Shown here: positions 21,945 through 31,919 of the stretch, piece by piece
Position numbering within the stretch: the first letter of the stretch is position 1
How the letters are laid out: every line of letters starts with the position of its first letter
Source of the DNA: Psychrosphaera aestuarii
GTDB lineage: Bacteria > Pseudomonadota > Gammaproteobacteria > Enterobacterales > Alteromonadaceae
NCBI RefSeq assembly: GCF_017948405.1
Contig: NZ_CP072844.1
Span: forward strand, 2,418,001-2,482,000
DNA length: 64,000 bases
Reading direction: 5' to 3'
Translations under genes and position numbers: made by a program
The notes under the pieces: generated by a model
What the model was told of the DNA's origin: nothing
Databases searched by the model: none
What the model saw: the letters and a program-made list of their open reading frames with translations, nothing else

Positions 21945-22772
21945 ATGAGCCAGCTACAAAATATTATTGAGAATGCGTTTGAACAACGTGACCAAATCAC
22001 CCCAAGCACGGTCAGCCAAGAAATAAAGACAGCTGTTGAAGAAACACTGCTTATGCTAGATCGTGGTGAAGCCCGTGTCGCTGAAAAAATCGCTGGCGAA
22101 TGGGTCGTTCATCAGTGGCTTAAAAAGGCAGTTTTATTATCTTTTAGAATAAAAGACAATGAGTTGATGGACGGCGCTGAAACTAAATACTGGGATAAAG
22201 TAGACAGCAAATTTGCCAATTACACTGCGGATGACTTCAAGGCTCAAGGTATGCGAGTTGTGCCTCCTGCGGCGGTAAGAAAAGGTGCGTTTATTGGTAA
22301 AAATGTTGTCCTTATGCCTTCTTATACAAATATTGGTGCTTTTGTTGATGAAGGCACTATGGTGGATACTTGGGCGACAGTGGGCTCATGTGCACAAATC
22401 GGTAAAAACGTACACTTGTCTGGCGGTGTTGGTATTGGTGGTGTTTTAGAGCCATTACAAGCAAACCCAACAATCATTGAAGATAATTGTTTTATTGGTG
22501 CGCGTTCTGAAGTTGTAGAAGGTGTAATTGTTGAAGAAGGCGCCGTGCTTTCAATGGGCGTTTATATTAGCCAGTCAACACGTATTTATGATCGCGAGAC
22601 AGGTGAGATTACCTATGGTCGAGTTCCAGCTGGTGCGGTAGTCGTTCCAGGCTCTTTACCTTCAAAAGATGGCTCACACACATTATACGCAGCTATCATA
22701 GTTAAGAAAGTAGATGCTCAAACCCGTGCTAAAGTAGGTGTTAATGCTTTACTTCGTGGCATTGACGAGTAA
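21945..22772 (+). CDS. dapD: Tetrahydrodipicolinate N-succinyltransferase
   Basis: Commits tetrahydrodipicolinate to the succinylase branch of lysine and diaminopimelate synthesis. The 275-residue protein has a helical N-terminal domain and a hexapeptide beta-helix (about 105-230), including [15 protein letters not shown] and [23 protein letters not shown] seven bases before the ATG is a good ribosome-binding site. It starts 13 bases after glnD, so the two are probably cotranscribed from upstream of glnD. Confidence 0.96.
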   Translation: MSQLQNIIENAFEQRDQITPSTVSQEIKTAVEETLLMLDRGEARVAEKIAGEWVVHQWLKKAVLLSFRIKDNELMDGAETKYWDKVDSKFANYTADDFKAQGMRVVPPAAVRKGAFIGKNVVLMPSYTNIGAFVDEGTMVDTWATVGSCAQIGKNVHLSGGVGIGGVLEPLQANPTIIEDNCFIGARSEVVEGVIVEEGAVLSMGVYISQSTRIYDRETGEITYGRVPAGAVVVPGSLPSKDGSHTLYAAIIVKKVDAQTRAKVGVNALLRGIDE

Positions 22773-22785
22773 TGTAACGACTATT

Positions 22786-22801
22786 GGCGACTTCGGTCGC
22801 C
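22786..22801 (+). terminator. UUCG-loop hairpin after dapD
   Basis: GGCGAC-TTCG-GTCGCC, a six-bp stem closed by a stable TTCG tetraloop, followed by TTTAT. It begins 13 bases after the dapD stop. The T run is short, but the stem and loop are typical of intrinsic terminators. Confidence 0.65.
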
Positions 22802-22871
22802 TTTATGTGTATCAAATAGACAAAGCCTATCAATACCTAAGAAGTGGTTTAAACAAAAGAACATTAACTAT

Positions 22872-23093
22872 ATGCTCGATAATCCAGAGTTTCTTACCAA
22901 AGCAATCAACACGCTAATGCCATTTGGCAAGTACGCCGGTCGTAAACTTATCGATTTACCAGAACCTTATTTAGTTTGGTTTCATAAGCAAGGCTTTCCA
23001 AACAATCAATTAGGTCAACAGCTAGCGCTCATGTATGAAATAAAACTGAATGGATTAGAGGGTATGTTGACGAGACTAAAAACTCCCTATTAA
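22872..23093 (+). CDS. Small DUF3820-type protein
   Basis: A 73-residue protein with the DUF3820 pattern: MPFGKYAGRKLIDLP at residues 16-30, followed by YLVWFHKQGFP. Family members in gammaproteobacteria have been labelled putative quorum-sensing-regulated virulence factors, but the biochemical role is not established, and nothing here shows one. No signal peptide or membrane segment is seen. The ribosome-binding site is weak. It lies alone between the dapD terminator and the protease leader. Confidence 0.75.
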   Translation: MLDNPEFLTKAINTLMPFGKYAGRKLIDLPEPYLVWFHKQGFPNNQLGQQLALMYEIKLNGLEGMLTRLKTPY

Positions 23094-23411
23094 CATTTTG
23101 TAATACTTTTTTTTATTAGTTTTATTTATTTGTAATAATCGCGTTTATATACCCCTCATGTCTTTATCTTCAACGCCTGCGCGATAGAATATTATTCCCT
23201 CCAAACACACCTTAACCCGCAATTTTGTGTAATTAACCTAATCTTTAGGAAAAATTTTCTACAATTTTTGTAAAAAACAAGCTAGTGTCTGAGTCTACAT
23301 TTTTAGCAAGCACTCCATTGAAGAGAGTGTAAATGTGGTCTCAGGACAAAGGAATGCATCTAACAATCTTGTGAAGCGCAAAGCGACACAGAACATGAAA
23401 AGAGAAGATAG
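23094..23411 (+). promoter_or_regulatory. Promoter and leader region of the secreted protease
   Basis: This 318-bp stretch has no credible gene. It is AT-rich and includes a TACAAT -10-like element near 23259, then a long stem-loop (see 23289-23344), and an AGAGAAG ribosome-binding site shortly before the ATG at 23412. It probably carries the promoter and 5' leader of the protease. Confidence 0.5.
23289..23344 (+). promoter_or_regulatory. Two-tier stem-loop in the protease leader
   Basis: Outer arms 23289-23302 (CTGAGTCTACATTT) and 23331-23344 (AAATGTGGTCTCAG) pair at 13 of 14 positions counting one wobble. An inner stem CACTC/GAGTG (23311-23315 with 23325-23329) caps it. There is no T run after it, so it is not a usual terminator; it ends about 68 bases before the start codon. 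Confidence 0.6.
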
Positions 23412-25802
23412 ATGACAAACTATAATAAAAAACAAGCGCCAACCATGACTTTAGTGGCATTGGCAACGGCAGCAACCCTGTCTATGGGTGCAGCAAACGC
23501 TGCTAACCTGCAAGAAGTAGAAAAGAAAGAATACGTTGGTACTCAGGCTGATTTTGCAGAGTGGAAAGCTAAACAACGTGAATTAATTATTGAAGATCAA
23601 ACAGATCAATTCATTATCGAATATTTAGACAACGTAGACACAAAAAAAGAAGCTAAAAAACTAGCTAAGCGTTTACGTAAGATGCTTAAAAAAAGTGGTG
23701 TTAAGCATAAAGGTAAGCTTAAAAACAAAAAGCACATTTTTAAATTAGCACAAAAAATTGGCAGTAAAGAGCGAAAAGCATTCCTTGATTTAGTTCGCCA
23801 AGATAAAAATATTAAAATGGCCGAGATGGACCCTGTTCGTTTCTTAATGGCTGAAAACGTTCCTTGGGGCGTTCCTAACATTCAAGCCGATCAAGTATCA
23901 GATGCAAACGCTGGTAACATGACGGTTTGTATCATTGATTCTGGTTATCAAGCTAACAATCCTGATTTAGCATCAAATAATGCAACTGGTACAAATGATC
24001 CAGGTACAGGTAATTGGTACCAAGCTGGCGGTTCACATGGCACACACGTTGCCGGTACTATTGCAGCAGTAAACAACAACGAAGGCGTTGTTGGAGTTAT
24101 GCCAAATACCAATGTAAACCTTCATATTGTTAAAGTATTTAACGAAGCAGGTTGGGGTTATAGCTCTGACTTAGTAACAGCAGTTAATACTTGTGTTAAC
24201 AATGGTGCCAAAGTTGTAAACATGAGTTTGGGTGGTCCTTCACAAAGCACTTCTGAACGTAATGGTTTAGAAGCAGCTACGGCCCAAGGTGTGTTACTAA
24301 TTGCAGCTTCTGGTAACGATGGTGATTCAAGCCTTTCTTACCCTGCATCCTACGACACGGTAATGGCAGTTGGTGCCGTTGATGAAACTGGTAAGCATGC
24401 TGAGTTTTCTCAGTTTACACCACAAGTTGAAATCGCCGGTCCAGGTGAAGCTATATTATCTACGGTTGCCGGTGATGGTCGTTTAGGCTCTATCACTGTT
24501 GGTGGCACTACATGGGCAAATGACCGTGCGGCACCACAAACACGTTTTGTTCAAAGTGGTGGTAGCTATGTTGTGCAAGATGTGAATGGCTCAGCATCTG
24601 GTGTACTTTCACAATGTACTTGGTCAGGCTCGTCTTATAATTGTTCAAACGTCGCTGGCAATATTTGTATCGCACCTCGTAACGACAATCAAAAAGGTAG
24701 TAACTATCCTGAAATCAATCCTGCTAAAGCTTGTGCTGACGCCGGTGCGTCAGGTGTTATTGTATACAGTAACAGCGCTCGTCCAGGTCTACAAAACCCA
24801 TTCTTAGTTGACGCGACTGGCGCTGTGGATGTGCCTACCGTATCTGTGAACCGAGCGTTAGGTTTAGAGCTTGCGTCTAGAATTGGTCAGTCTGCATCAT
24901 TAAGTGTTGTAGCGAACCAAGATTATGCGTATTACAACGGCACTTCGATGGCAACGCCACATGTTGCTGCTGCGGCTGCATTAGCTTGGTCTAACAACAT
25001 CTCATGTACTGCATCTGAAGTTCGTACAGCCCTTAAAGCGACGGCTATCGACTTAGAAACAGCTGGGCGTGATAATAAAACCGGTTTTGGTTTAGTACAG
25101 GTTAAAGCTGCTTCTGATTATCTTGCAGCAAACTGTGGTGGCGGAACAACACCTCCTCCAACAGGCGGCAACGCACTAACTAATGGACAAGCAAAAACTG
25201 GTTTATCAGGCTCTGCAAATCAAGAACTCGAGTTCACACTTGAAGTTCCAGCGGGTGCAACTGGCTTAAGCTTTGATATGACTGGTGGAACGGGTGATGC
25301 CGATCTTTACGTTAAGTTTGGTTCTAAACCAACGACATCAAGCTACGACTGTCGCCCATATAAAGGTGGTAACGTAGAGAGCTGTCCTATCACTAACGCG
25401 CAAGCAGGTACTTATCACGTTAAAGTTATTGGTTACTCTGCATTTAGTGGTGTGAGCTTAACAGGTAGCTATACAGCTGGTTCAACAGGTGGTGGTCAAG
25501 GTTACGACACGACTGTCAATAATATCTCTGCAACACGTAACAACTGGAAGTATTACACAGTTGACGTTCCAGCCGGTATGTCTTCGTTTGACGTAAACAC
25601 ATACGGCGGTTCTGGTGATGCCGATTTATATATTCGCTTTGGTGCTCAACCGACAACATCTGCGTACGATTGTCGTCCGTATAAGTCAGGTAATACCGAA
25701 AACTGTTCGGTAAACAACCCAACCGCCGGCACATGGCACATAGGCGTTCGCGCTTACAGCTCATTCTCAGGCTTGAATATGGATGTTTCATATCAGCCTT
25801 AG
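23412..25802 (+). CDS. Secreted S8 (subtilisin-like) serine protease with PA-like insert and two PPC domains
   Basis: Extracellular peptidase of 796 residues. Signal peptide about 1-30 (ending AANA), Lys-rich propeptide about 31-148, then the S8 catalytic domain with Asp176 (CIIDSG), His209 (SHGTHVAG), oxyanion Asn302 (AASGND) and Ser512 (NGTSMATPH). About 150 residues between Asn302 and Ser512 look like a protease-associated insert. Two C-terminal repeats (about 588-690 and 700-796) share DADLYVKFG/DADLYIRFG and YDCRPYK motifs and are pre-peptidase C-terminal (PPC) domains, typically removed on maturation. Marine Alteromonadales use such enzymes to degrade environmental protein. Cysteines in the catalytic insert and PPC repeats suggest disulfides. 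Confidence 0.92.
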   Translation: MTNYNKKQAPTMTLVALATAATLSMGAANAANLQEVEKKEYVGTQADFAEWKAKQRELIIEDQTDQFIIEYLDNVDTKKEAKKLAKRLRKMLKKSGVKHKGKLKNKKHIFKLAQKIGSKERKAFLDLVRQDKNIKMAEMDPVRFLMAENVPWGVPNIQADQVSDANAGNMTVCIIDSGYQANNPDLASNNATGTNDPGTGNWYQAGGSHGTHVAGTIAAVNNNEGVVGVMPNTNVNLHIVKVFNEAGWGYSSDLVTAVNTCVNNGAKVVNMSLGGPSQSTSERNGLEAATAQGVLLIAASGNDGDSSLSYPASYDTVMAVGAVDETGKHAEFSQFTPQVEIAGPGEAILSTVAGDGRLGSITVGGTTWANDRAAPQTRFVQSGGSYVVQDVNGSASGVLSQCTWSGSSYNCSNVAGNICIAPRNDNQKGSNYPEINPAKACADAGASGVIVYSNSARPGLQNPFLVDATGAVDVPTVSVNRALGLELASRIGQSASLSVVANQDYAYYNGTSMATPHVAAAAALAWSNNISCTASEVRTALKATAIDLETAGRDNKTGFGLVQVKAASDYLAANCGGGTTPPPTGGNALTNGQAKTGLSGSANQELEFTLEVPAGATGLSFDMTGGTGDADLYVKFGSKPTTSSYDCRPYKGGNVESCPITNAQAGTYHVKVIGYSAFSGVSLTGSYTAGSTGGGQGYDTTVNNISATRNNWKYYTVDVPAGMSSFDVNTYGGSGDADLYIRFGAQPTTSAYDCRPYKSGNTENCSVNNPTAGTWHIGVRAYSSFSGLNMDVSYQP

Positions 25803-25836
25803 TTTAAACACGATGTTCCCAATCGTTAGTTCTAAA

Positions 25837-25858
25837 GCCCGTTCGCGGGCTTTTTTTT
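25837..25858 (+). terminator. Intrinsic terminator after the protease
   Basis: GCCCG-TTCG-CGGGC followed by eight T residues, about 35 bases after the protease stop. The stop codon of the convergent minus-strand gene lies inside the T run. Confidence 0.88.
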
Positions 25859-27134
25859 ATCTAAAAAATATATCAAGGCTAGTATGATTTGGGTTTAAGA
25901 CTGGCGTCTCAAAATAAGGTAAGTATTCTCTTGGCAAAGCCACGTCAAAGTATTCCATAGGTGACAAAGATGGTTGCTTTTTAAACGCGTTGTTATTCGT
26001 CCCCTCACATGTATCAACTGGCCATAGTGGGTGACTAAACTGTTGCTCCAACGTACTTTTAGCGTAGCTCCTTGGCGCGATAACAAGATTAAACCCCAAT
26101 TCAGTGGGAGACGATTCGTTGCAAAATATTTGTTGATGCGAGCGGGCTATTTTATATTCATCATATAGATTTAACCAATGGCCAACTTCATGAAGTAGAA
26201 CTTGAGCAGTATCCCGATAGTCTAGGTAAATCAACGGTCCAACGCTATTAGCTCGACCAGTTTCCCCTACTACTAACAAACGAAGCTTTTTATCTTCTAT
26301 TGAAATAGGCAAGGCTTCTTGCAGAATGTTTCCCAAACTTTTCTTATCACACGTAAGTAGTCCGTGATTATTTTCATCACAAATTCTATTTAAGCGATAA
26401 TCCACGGTAATTGGTGAGAAACAAATTGCTTGTTGGGAGTTGGGCAACAAAGAAAAAAACTGTTCAATTAATTGACCGCTGTGTTTCGCTAGTCTTAGTG
26501 ATGATGAATATACCAAGACTTTGAGTTCACAGCTCGACGCAACATCAAACTCCCGCCACGCTCTATCGTACGTAGAGTAATTAATACTTTGATTTAAGTT
26601 AGCCACGTTACGTTTCGTTTGTCTCTTTGTTTTAGAGTCCGGACTATTACTTTTTAAAAGGAGTACTGCGTCTTTTAAGTGCTCAAATAACGCAACCGCA
26701 CTAAAATCTTGCTCTGCAAGTCGTTCTTTTTCTAACTCAGCGAATAAAAGCGATGCGCTTTGCCACTCTTTTAACGTTACAAGTTGTTCTATGCGGTTCA
26801 ATGTCGCTATGGGGTGACCGCTTTTTAATGCAACCTCTAACCAAATATTATTATACTCGACATCTTGCTGCGCTTTCTTAACATGTAGTTCCCAAATAGC
26901 GTCGATGTGGCCAGCCATTGCCGCCTCTTCGAGCCAATAAATATTTTGCTTCGTCTGGTAAAGTTGATATGCGGCTAGCCCTTCTCCAGAGCTAGCTGCG
27001 GCATATACATAACTTGATGTTTTATTGAAGTGATAATGAACTTGACTAGCTGATAGAAGAATACTGTCAGCCACCAGTAAGCTTATGGTAAAAAGTGAAA
27101 CTACTTTACATGCAGTTAAATATTTTCTGGACAT
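25857..27134 (-). CDS. Exported protein with Sel1-like repeats and HEVGH zinc-protease motif, linked to nlpI
   Basis: I do not recognise a named family. The 425-residue protein has an N-terminal hydrophobic segment (about 9-28) that is a signal peptide or anchor, then Sel1/TPR-like helical repeats (about 50-160, e.g. WLEEAAMAGHIDAIWEL). The C-terminal half contains HEVGHWLNLYDEY at residues 315-327: an HExxH zinc motif followed by L-x-DEY, an arrangement resembling M64-type and other gluzincin/metzincin-like peptidases. Six cysteines (202, 238, 252, 262, 338, 376) suggest a periplasmic disulfide-bonded domain. It starts nine bases after nlpI, so it is almost certainly cotranscribed. The protease function is inference from the motif; a degenerate or purely structural zinc site is possible. 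Confidence 0.6.
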   Translation of the reverse strand: MSRKYLTACKVVSLFTISLLVADSILLSASQVHYHFNKTSSYVYAAASSGEGLAAYQLYQTKQNIYWLEEAAMAGHIDAIWELHVKKAQQDVEYNNIWLEVALKSGHPIATLNRIEQLVTLKEWQSASLLFAELEKERLAEQDFSAVALFEHLKDAVLLLKSNSPDSKTKRQTKRNVANLNQSINYSTYDRAWREFDVASSCELKVLVYSSSLRLAKHSGQLIEQFFSLLPNSQQAICFSPITVDYRLNRICDENNHGLLTCDKKSLGNILQEALPISIEDKKLRLLVVGETGRANSVGPLIYLDYRDTAQVLLHEVGHWLNLYDEYKIARSHQQIFCNESSPTELGFNLVIAPRSYAKSTLEQQFSHPLWPVDTCEGTNNNAFKKQPSLSPMEYFDVALPREYLPYFETPVLNPNHTSLDIFFR

Positions 27135-27143
27135 GAAACCTAA

Positions 27144-28067
27144 CTAATCCAGGGTTTTAAGACTTTCTCTGTTATTAAAACGCTGTCGCGCTAACTCATA
27201 TAATTTTGATAACTCAAGTTTTGAATATTTGTGTTCAACAAACTCATGTACGCCCGTAGTTAATGCTAAACGAAAGTAATTTTTAGCAGACTCTTCTTCA
27301 CCAACAAGCAGTTTAAATTTAGCCAAGTAAAAATACCCTTCACACAAACGCTCTGTTAATTCTCGCGAACTGTTTAGATTTTTACCCATGTTATCAATAA
27401 AGGTTTGCTCTGATATATTGCCCAGCAGTAAGTCAACAATTTGATAGGACCATTGATTTGGATTCAGCTGACTTGCGTTGTAAATTAAGCGTAATTTAGC
27501 ACCGTTTAAATCTTCAGATGCTTCGCTAAAATACAACCAAATAGCTCGATAAGGATCTTCAGGTTTTTTAACGTAAAACTGTTCTAAATCTTCCATTGCC
27601 AACTTATTACGTCCGTAATAATGAAGTGCAATGCCGCGATTTAAATTTACATATTGATGATTAGGGTCAATTTCTAATGCAGAGTCAAAAGCTTCAAATG
27701 CTTGTGCGTATTGACCCATTAAAGTTAAGTGAATACCGATAAAATTGTATGCATCGGCAAAGTCTGGTTTGTGCTCCAATGCACGTCTAAAGTCTAACTG
27801 AGCCAGAGAGCGCAAACCTAAACTGTCATACATTACGCCTCGGTCGTAGAGTAGCTGCGCTAACTTTTCTTTTTCAAGTTTAGCGTGATTAATAATTTGA
27901 GTAAGTTTAGCAATTGCCAACTCACTCTTATAATCAACGTTTAAAGGCTCTGAAATCAATACATTATTGACAACATGTGGCTCACTATTGTTTGCTATTT
28001 TTTCTGTTGACGCACAACCAGTTAACAATATTGATAGCAACACTAAAGACAAACCAGCTTGTTTCAT
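27144..28067 (-). CDS. nlpI: Lipoprotein NlpI
   Basis: TPR outer-membrane lipoprotein; in E. coli it is the adaptor that presents the endopeptidase MepS to the protease Prc and scaffolds peptidoglycan hydrolases. The 307-residue protein has a lipoprotein signal with Cys18 in LLTGC, then TPR repeats (about 60-160: LYDRGVMYDSLGL, AYNFIGIHLTLMGQYAQAFEAF). It follows pnp in the same direction, the conserved pnp-nlpI order. An unusual HEVGH-containing gene follows it after nine bases. Confidence 0.92.
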   Translation of the reverse strand: MKQAGLSLVLLSILLTGCASTEKIANNSEPHVVNNVLISEPLNVDYKSELAIAKLTQIINHAKLEKEKLAQLLYDRGVMYDSLGLRSLAQLDFRRALEHKPDFADAYNFIGIHLTLMGQYAQAFEAFDSALEIDPNHQYVNLNRGIALHYYGRNKLAMEDLEQFYVKKPEDPYRAIWLYFSEASEDLNGAKLRLIYNASQLNPNQWSYQIVDLLLGNISEQTFIDNMGKNLNSSRELTERLCEGYFYLAKFKLLVGEEESAKNYFRLALTTGVHEFVEHKYSKLELSKLYELARQRFNNRESLKTLD

Positions 28068-28135
28068 AATAACTCCTATAAATTAAGTCATCATTAATAA
28101 CATAAAAGTAAACGTAGCATAAGCCTAGCAACAAA

Positions 28136-28157
28136 AAAGAGAGCCTAGGCTCTCTTT
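28136..28157 (-). terminator. Palindromic terminator after pnp
   Basis: A perfect 22-bp palindrome (AAAGAGAGCC, TAG centre, GGCTCTCTTT) with flanking T or A runs on both sides, about 55 bases after the pnp stop. It can work in both directions and would separate pnp from nlpI or set their ratio. Confidence 0.75.
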
Positions 28158-28211
28158 ATTTTATTCTTTAACAACAAAAACAATGTTTTGCTGATAATTT
28201 TAGTCAGATAA

Positions 28212-30320
28212 TTACTCTGCTGCTGGTGCTTGTTCCGCTACCGCTTCTTTCATGCTCAAACGAACACGACCTTGGCGGTCGATCTCAAGAACTTTAACAA
28301 CAACTTCTTGGCCTTCAGATAAAACGTCAGATACATTCTCAACACGCTCTTGTGAGATTTGAGAAATATGAACTAAGCCGTCTTTACCAGGTAGTACGTT
28401 TACAAACGCACCAAAGTCTACGATACGAGCAACTTTACCGTTGTAAGTTCTGCCAACTTCTAAGTCAGTTGTTAATTGCTTAACGCGCTCAATACAAGCT
28501 TGTGCACTTGCACCGTCAGTTGCAGCAATTTTAACTGTACCGTCATCTTCAATTTCAATTGTTGTACCCGTTTCTTCAGTAAGAGCACGGATTGTTGCGC
28601 CGCCTTTACCGATTACGTCAGCAATTTTCTTTTGAGGGATCTTAACTGTGTAGATACGTGGAGCAAACTCAGACATTTCTTCACGGTGACCACCGATTGC
28701 TTCGTCCATTACCGTTAGGATATGTAAACGAGCTGCTTTAGCTTGTACTAAAGCTTTGTCCATGATCTCTTTAGTGATACCTTCAATTTTGATATCCATT
28801 TGAAGTGCAGTAATACCTTCTGCAGTACCAGCAACTTTAAAGTCCATGTCGCCTAAGTGATCTTCGTCACCTAAGATATCCGATAATACAACAAAGTTGT
28901 TATCATCTTTAACTAGACCCATCGCGATACCAGCTACAGAAGCTTTGATTGGAACACCCGCGTCCATTAGTGCTAGAGATGAACCACAAACAGAAGCCAT
29001 TGAAGATGAACCATTAGACTCTGTAATTTCAGAAACTAGACGCACTGTGTATGGGAATTCAGCTTGTGAAGGCATAACGGCAGCAACACCACGCTTCGCT
29101 AGACGACCGTGACCAATCTCACGACGCTTTGGCGAACCGATCATGCCAGTCTCACCTACACAGTATGGAGGGAAGTTATAGTGAAGCATGAACGGGTCAC
29201 GACGTTCACCTAGTAGCGAATCGATGATTTGAGAATCGCGCTCTGTACCTAAAGTACAAGTAACAATCGCTTGCGTTTCACCACGAGTAAACAAAGAAGA
29301 ACCGTGCGTACGAGGTAAAATACCTGTCTTAACGTCTAGTGCACGAATCATATCTGGTTCACGACCATCAATACGTTTTTCGCCCGCTAATATACGAGAA
29401 CGAACAACATCTTTTTCTAAGTCATGAACTAGTTCAGATACTTCTTTTTCGTTGAAGTCTTCTTCGCCAGCTTCTTCCGCTAACTTAGCGATTGTTGCTG
29501 CTTTAACTTCACCAACGGCCGCATAACGGTCCATTTTGTCAGCAATTGCATAAGCAGCTGTGATGCCTTCTTCTGCAAGTGCTTTAACTTTGTTTTTAAG
29601 TTCTGTATTTTCAGCTGGTGCAGACCATTCCCAAGCTGGGTTGCCAACTTCAGCTGCAAATTCTTTTATTGCTGAAACAGCGGCTTGCATTTGCTCATGG
29701 CCATATACAACAGCGCCAAGCATAGTTTCTTCTGATAAAACTGCAGCTTCTGATTCAACCATAAGTACTGCATTGTCAGTACCGGCAACAACAAGATCAA
29801 GGTCACTTGTCGCTAGCTCTGTTTGAGAAGGGTTTAATACGTACTGGCCGTTTACTACACCAACACGCGCAGCACCGATAGGACCATTAAATGGAATACC
29901 AGAGATAGTTAATGCTGCAGACGCACCAATAAGTGCAACAATATCAGGTGCAATTTCTGGATTTACCGACATTACTGTACAAACAACTTGTACTTCATTT
30001 TTGAATGACTCTGGGAAAAGTGGACGTAATGGACGGTCAATTAGACGCGCGATTAACGTTTCTTCTTCAGAAGGACGACCTTCACGTTTAAAGAAACCAC
30101 CTGGGATTTTACCGCCTGCATAGGCTTTTTCTTGATAATTTACAGTTAGAGGGAAGAAGTCTTGACCTGGCTTAGGTTCTTTCTTTCCAACAACACTTAC
30201 GAATACTGAAGTATCACCGATACTTGCCATTACGGCAGCACTTGCTTGACGCGCGATTACGCCAGTTTCAAGAGTGACCTCATGCTGACCGAATTGAAAT
30301 TTTTTGATAATTGGAGTCAC
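28212..30320 (-). CDS. pnp: Polyribonucleotide nucleotidyltransferase (PNPase)
   Basis: Phosphorolytic 3'-to-5' exoribonuclease, part of the degradosome. The 702-residue protein has two RNase PH-like domains (about 1-230 and 310-545), a KH domain ([22 protein letters not shown] near 560) and a C-terminal S1 domain ([26 protein letters not shown]). It follows rpsO, and its leader has an inverted repeat that could serve in autocontrol, as known for E. coli pnp. Confidence 0.97.
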   Translation of the reverse strand: MTPIIKKFQFGQHEVTLETGVIARQASAAVMASIGDTSVFVSVVGKKEPKPGQDFFPLTVNYQEKAYAGGKIPGGFFKREGRPSEEETLIARLIDRPLRPLFPESFKNEVQVVCTVMSVNPEIAPDIVALIGASAALTISGIPFNGPIGAARVGVVNGQYVLNPSQTELATSDLDLVVAGTDNAVLMVESEAAVLSEETMLGAVVYGHEQMQAAVSAIKEFAAEVGNPAWEWSAPAENTELKNKVKALAEEGITAAYAIADKMDRYAAVGEVKAATIAKLAEEAGEEDFNEKEVSELVHDLEKDVVRSRILAGEKRIDGREPDMIRALDVKTGILPRTHGSSLFTRGETQAIVTCTLGTERDSQIIDSLLGERRDPFMLHYNFPPYCVGETGMIGSPKRREIGHGRLAKRGVAAVMPSQAEFPYTVRLVSEITESNGSSSMASVCGSSLALMDAGVPIKASVAGIAMGLVKDDNNFVVLSDILGDEDHLGDMDFKVAGTAEGITALQMDIKIEGITKEIMDKALVQAKAARLHILTVMDEAIGGHREEMSEFAPRIYTVKIPQKKIADVIGKGGATIRALTEETGTTIEIEDDGTVKIAATDGASAQACIERVKQLTTDLEVGRTYNGKVARIVDFGAFVNVLPGKDGLVHISQISQERVENVSDVLSEGQEVVVKVLEIDRQGRVRLSMKEAVAEQAPAAE

Positions 30321-30340
30321 ATTTATTTCCTTTATATAGC

Positions 30341-30412
30341 GATTCAGTTTTTTTCGTTTAGCGCTTTTTATTGGCTATATTTTTCATTTCATATACCCAC
30401 GCTGACTGAATC
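30341..30412 (-). other. Stem-forming inverted repeat in the pnp leader
   Basis: On the minus strand GATTCAGT (30405-30412) can pair with ACTGAATC (30341-30348), closing a loop of about 56 bases that may fold further. It ends about 20 bases before the pnp start. E. coli pnp has an RNase III-cut leader hairpin used for autocontrol; whether this repeat is equivalent is inference. Confidence 0.35.
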
Positions 30413-30488
30413 AGATTTTTTCATTTAAGTTCGTGGCATATTATACGTAGGTCAAACTCTATTGCTATTAAAATTAAGTTACAGGCAC

Positions 30489-30511
30489 AAAAAAAGGAGC
30501 AAAAATGCTCC
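30489..30511 (-). terminator. Terminator after rpsO
   Basis: Minus strand GGAGC-ATTTTT-GCTCC followed by seven T residues, 28 bases past the rpsO stop. A second seven-bp inverted repeat, AATCTGA/TCAGATT at 30520-30535, lies between it and the stop codon. Confidence 0.82.
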
Positions 30512-30538
30512 TTCTTATTAATCTGAAATCAGATTTTA

Positions 30539-30808
30539 TTAGCGACGTAAGCCTAAACGTTGGATTAGGGCATTGTAACGCTCAAGGTTACGACCTTTTA
30601 AGTAATCTAAAAGTTTACGACGTTGGCTAACTTTGCGTAAAAGACCACGACGTGAGTGGTTGTCTTTTTTGTGTGCAGCAAAGTGACCTTGTAGCTTGTT
30701 GATGTCTGCAGTTAATAATGCAACTTGTACTTCAACAGAACCAGAATCTTTTTCGTTTGCACCAAAATCCGCTAGGATTTTAGCTTTATCTTCAACGCTT
30801 AGTGACAT
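30539..30808 (-). CDS. rpsO: 30S ribosomal protein S15
   Basis: Primary-binding small-subunit protein that contacts 16S rRNA helices 20-22. I start it at the ATG at 30808, giving the universal 89 residues beginning [16 protein letters not shown] lies six bases upstream. A longer frame from a TTG at 30820 would run through this Shine-Dalgarno and is not credible. Conserved features include [16 protein letters not shown] and the R-rich C-terminus. It sits between truB and pnp as in E. coli. Confidence 0.97.
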   Translation of the reverse strand: MSLSVEDKAKILADFGANEKDSGSVEVQVALLTADINKLQGHFAAHKKDNHSRRGLLRKVSQRRKLLDYLKGRNLERYNALIQRLGLRR

Positions 30809-30921
30809 AAGTCTCTCCAAAAATAAAATATGATGTGGTAGCAGCCAATCACTAACTCAGCCACTACAAGATAATCTCGAATTAACGAGAGTCGCGCATT
30901 CTACGCAACTACCAGTAAAAC

Positions 30922-31914
30922 TCAAGCGTTTTTTACTACCAGACGCTTAACTTTAATATGTCCTTGAGAAAAACAAACAACCCCTTCAAATTCCCCTGTT
31001 ACGGAATCAAAGGCAACAAACTCAGTGTTTTCATCTTTCACCGTGTATTGTTTAAATAAAGTGTCATTCTCTTCTACGATAATAGCGTCAATAGGCACTG
31101 TTTGGCCATATCGTAAAGTCTCAAAGGCTCTAGGTGCTAGCTTTATTTCTGGCATACCGATTAAAGCGGTTTGCATTGGCAATAAATGACTATCAAGCGC
31201 AGTGTAATCAACTTCATTTTCTGGATTACCGTCAATAAAGTTATCGTCTTTTAAACGCTGAATTTCATCTAGTGTTAGCATTTTATCAACTGGATAATTG
31301 GCGACTTGAGTTCTACGTAAAACTTTTACATGTGCACCGCAACCTAACAGCTGCCCTAAGTCATCCACTAGGGTTCGGATATAGGTGCCCTTCGAACAAC
31401 GAACTTGAAAATCAGCTTCATCACCTCGAAATTCAAGCAACTCAAATTCATAAATTGTTATCGGTCGCGCCGCTCGTTCAACTGTGATGCCTTGACGAGC
31501 TAACTTATAAAGGGGTTGACCGTTATGCTTCAAAGCAGAAAACATTGTTGGAACTTGTTGGATATCTCCGGTGAGCGACTTTTTAAGCTCTACAATTTGT
31601 GCTTCTGTGATATCAACATCGCGTACTTCAACGATTTCACCTTCAGCGTCACTGGTATCTGTTCGTTCACCAAACTTAGCCGTCACAAAATAACTTTTAT
31701 CTGAATCCAATAAATATTGACTAAATTTTGTCGCCTCTCCCAAACAAATGGGGAGCATCCCCGTTGCTAAAGGATCAAGCGCTCCTGTATGCCCTGCTTT
31801 TTGGGCATTAAAAATAGCTCGCACCTTTTGCAATAGATTATTTGACGACCCACCTTCAGGCTTATCGACAAGGATAATGCCGTTGATCGCACGGCCTTTT
31901 TTTCTACGCGCCAT
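30922..31914 (-). CDS. truB: tRNA pseudouridine synthase TruB
   Basis: Makes pseudouridine 55 in the T loop of tRNAs. The 330-residue protein has the active-site Asp in [17 protein letters not shown], the substrate-binding [18 protein letters not shown] region and the [16 protein letters not shown] motif. It follows rbfA after five bases and lies in the nusA-infB-rbfA-truB-rpsO order. Confidence 0.97.
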   Translation of the reverse strand: MARRKKGRAINGIILVDKPEGGSSNNLLQKVRAIFNAQKAGHTGALDPLATGMLPICLGEATKFSQYLLDSDKSYFVTAKFGERTDTSDAEGEIVEVRDVDITEAQIVELKKSLTGDIQQVPTMFSALKHNGQPLYKLARQGITVERAARPITIYEFELLEFRGDEADFQVRCSKGTYIRTLVDDLGQLLGCGAHVKVLRRTQVANYPVDKMLTLDEIQRLKDDNFIDGNPENEVDYTALDSHLLPMQTALIGMPEIKLAPRAFETLRYGQTVPIDAIIVEENDTLFKQYTVKDENTEFVAFDSVTGEFEGVVCFSQGHIKVKRLVVKNA

Positions 31915-31919
31915 GCTAA

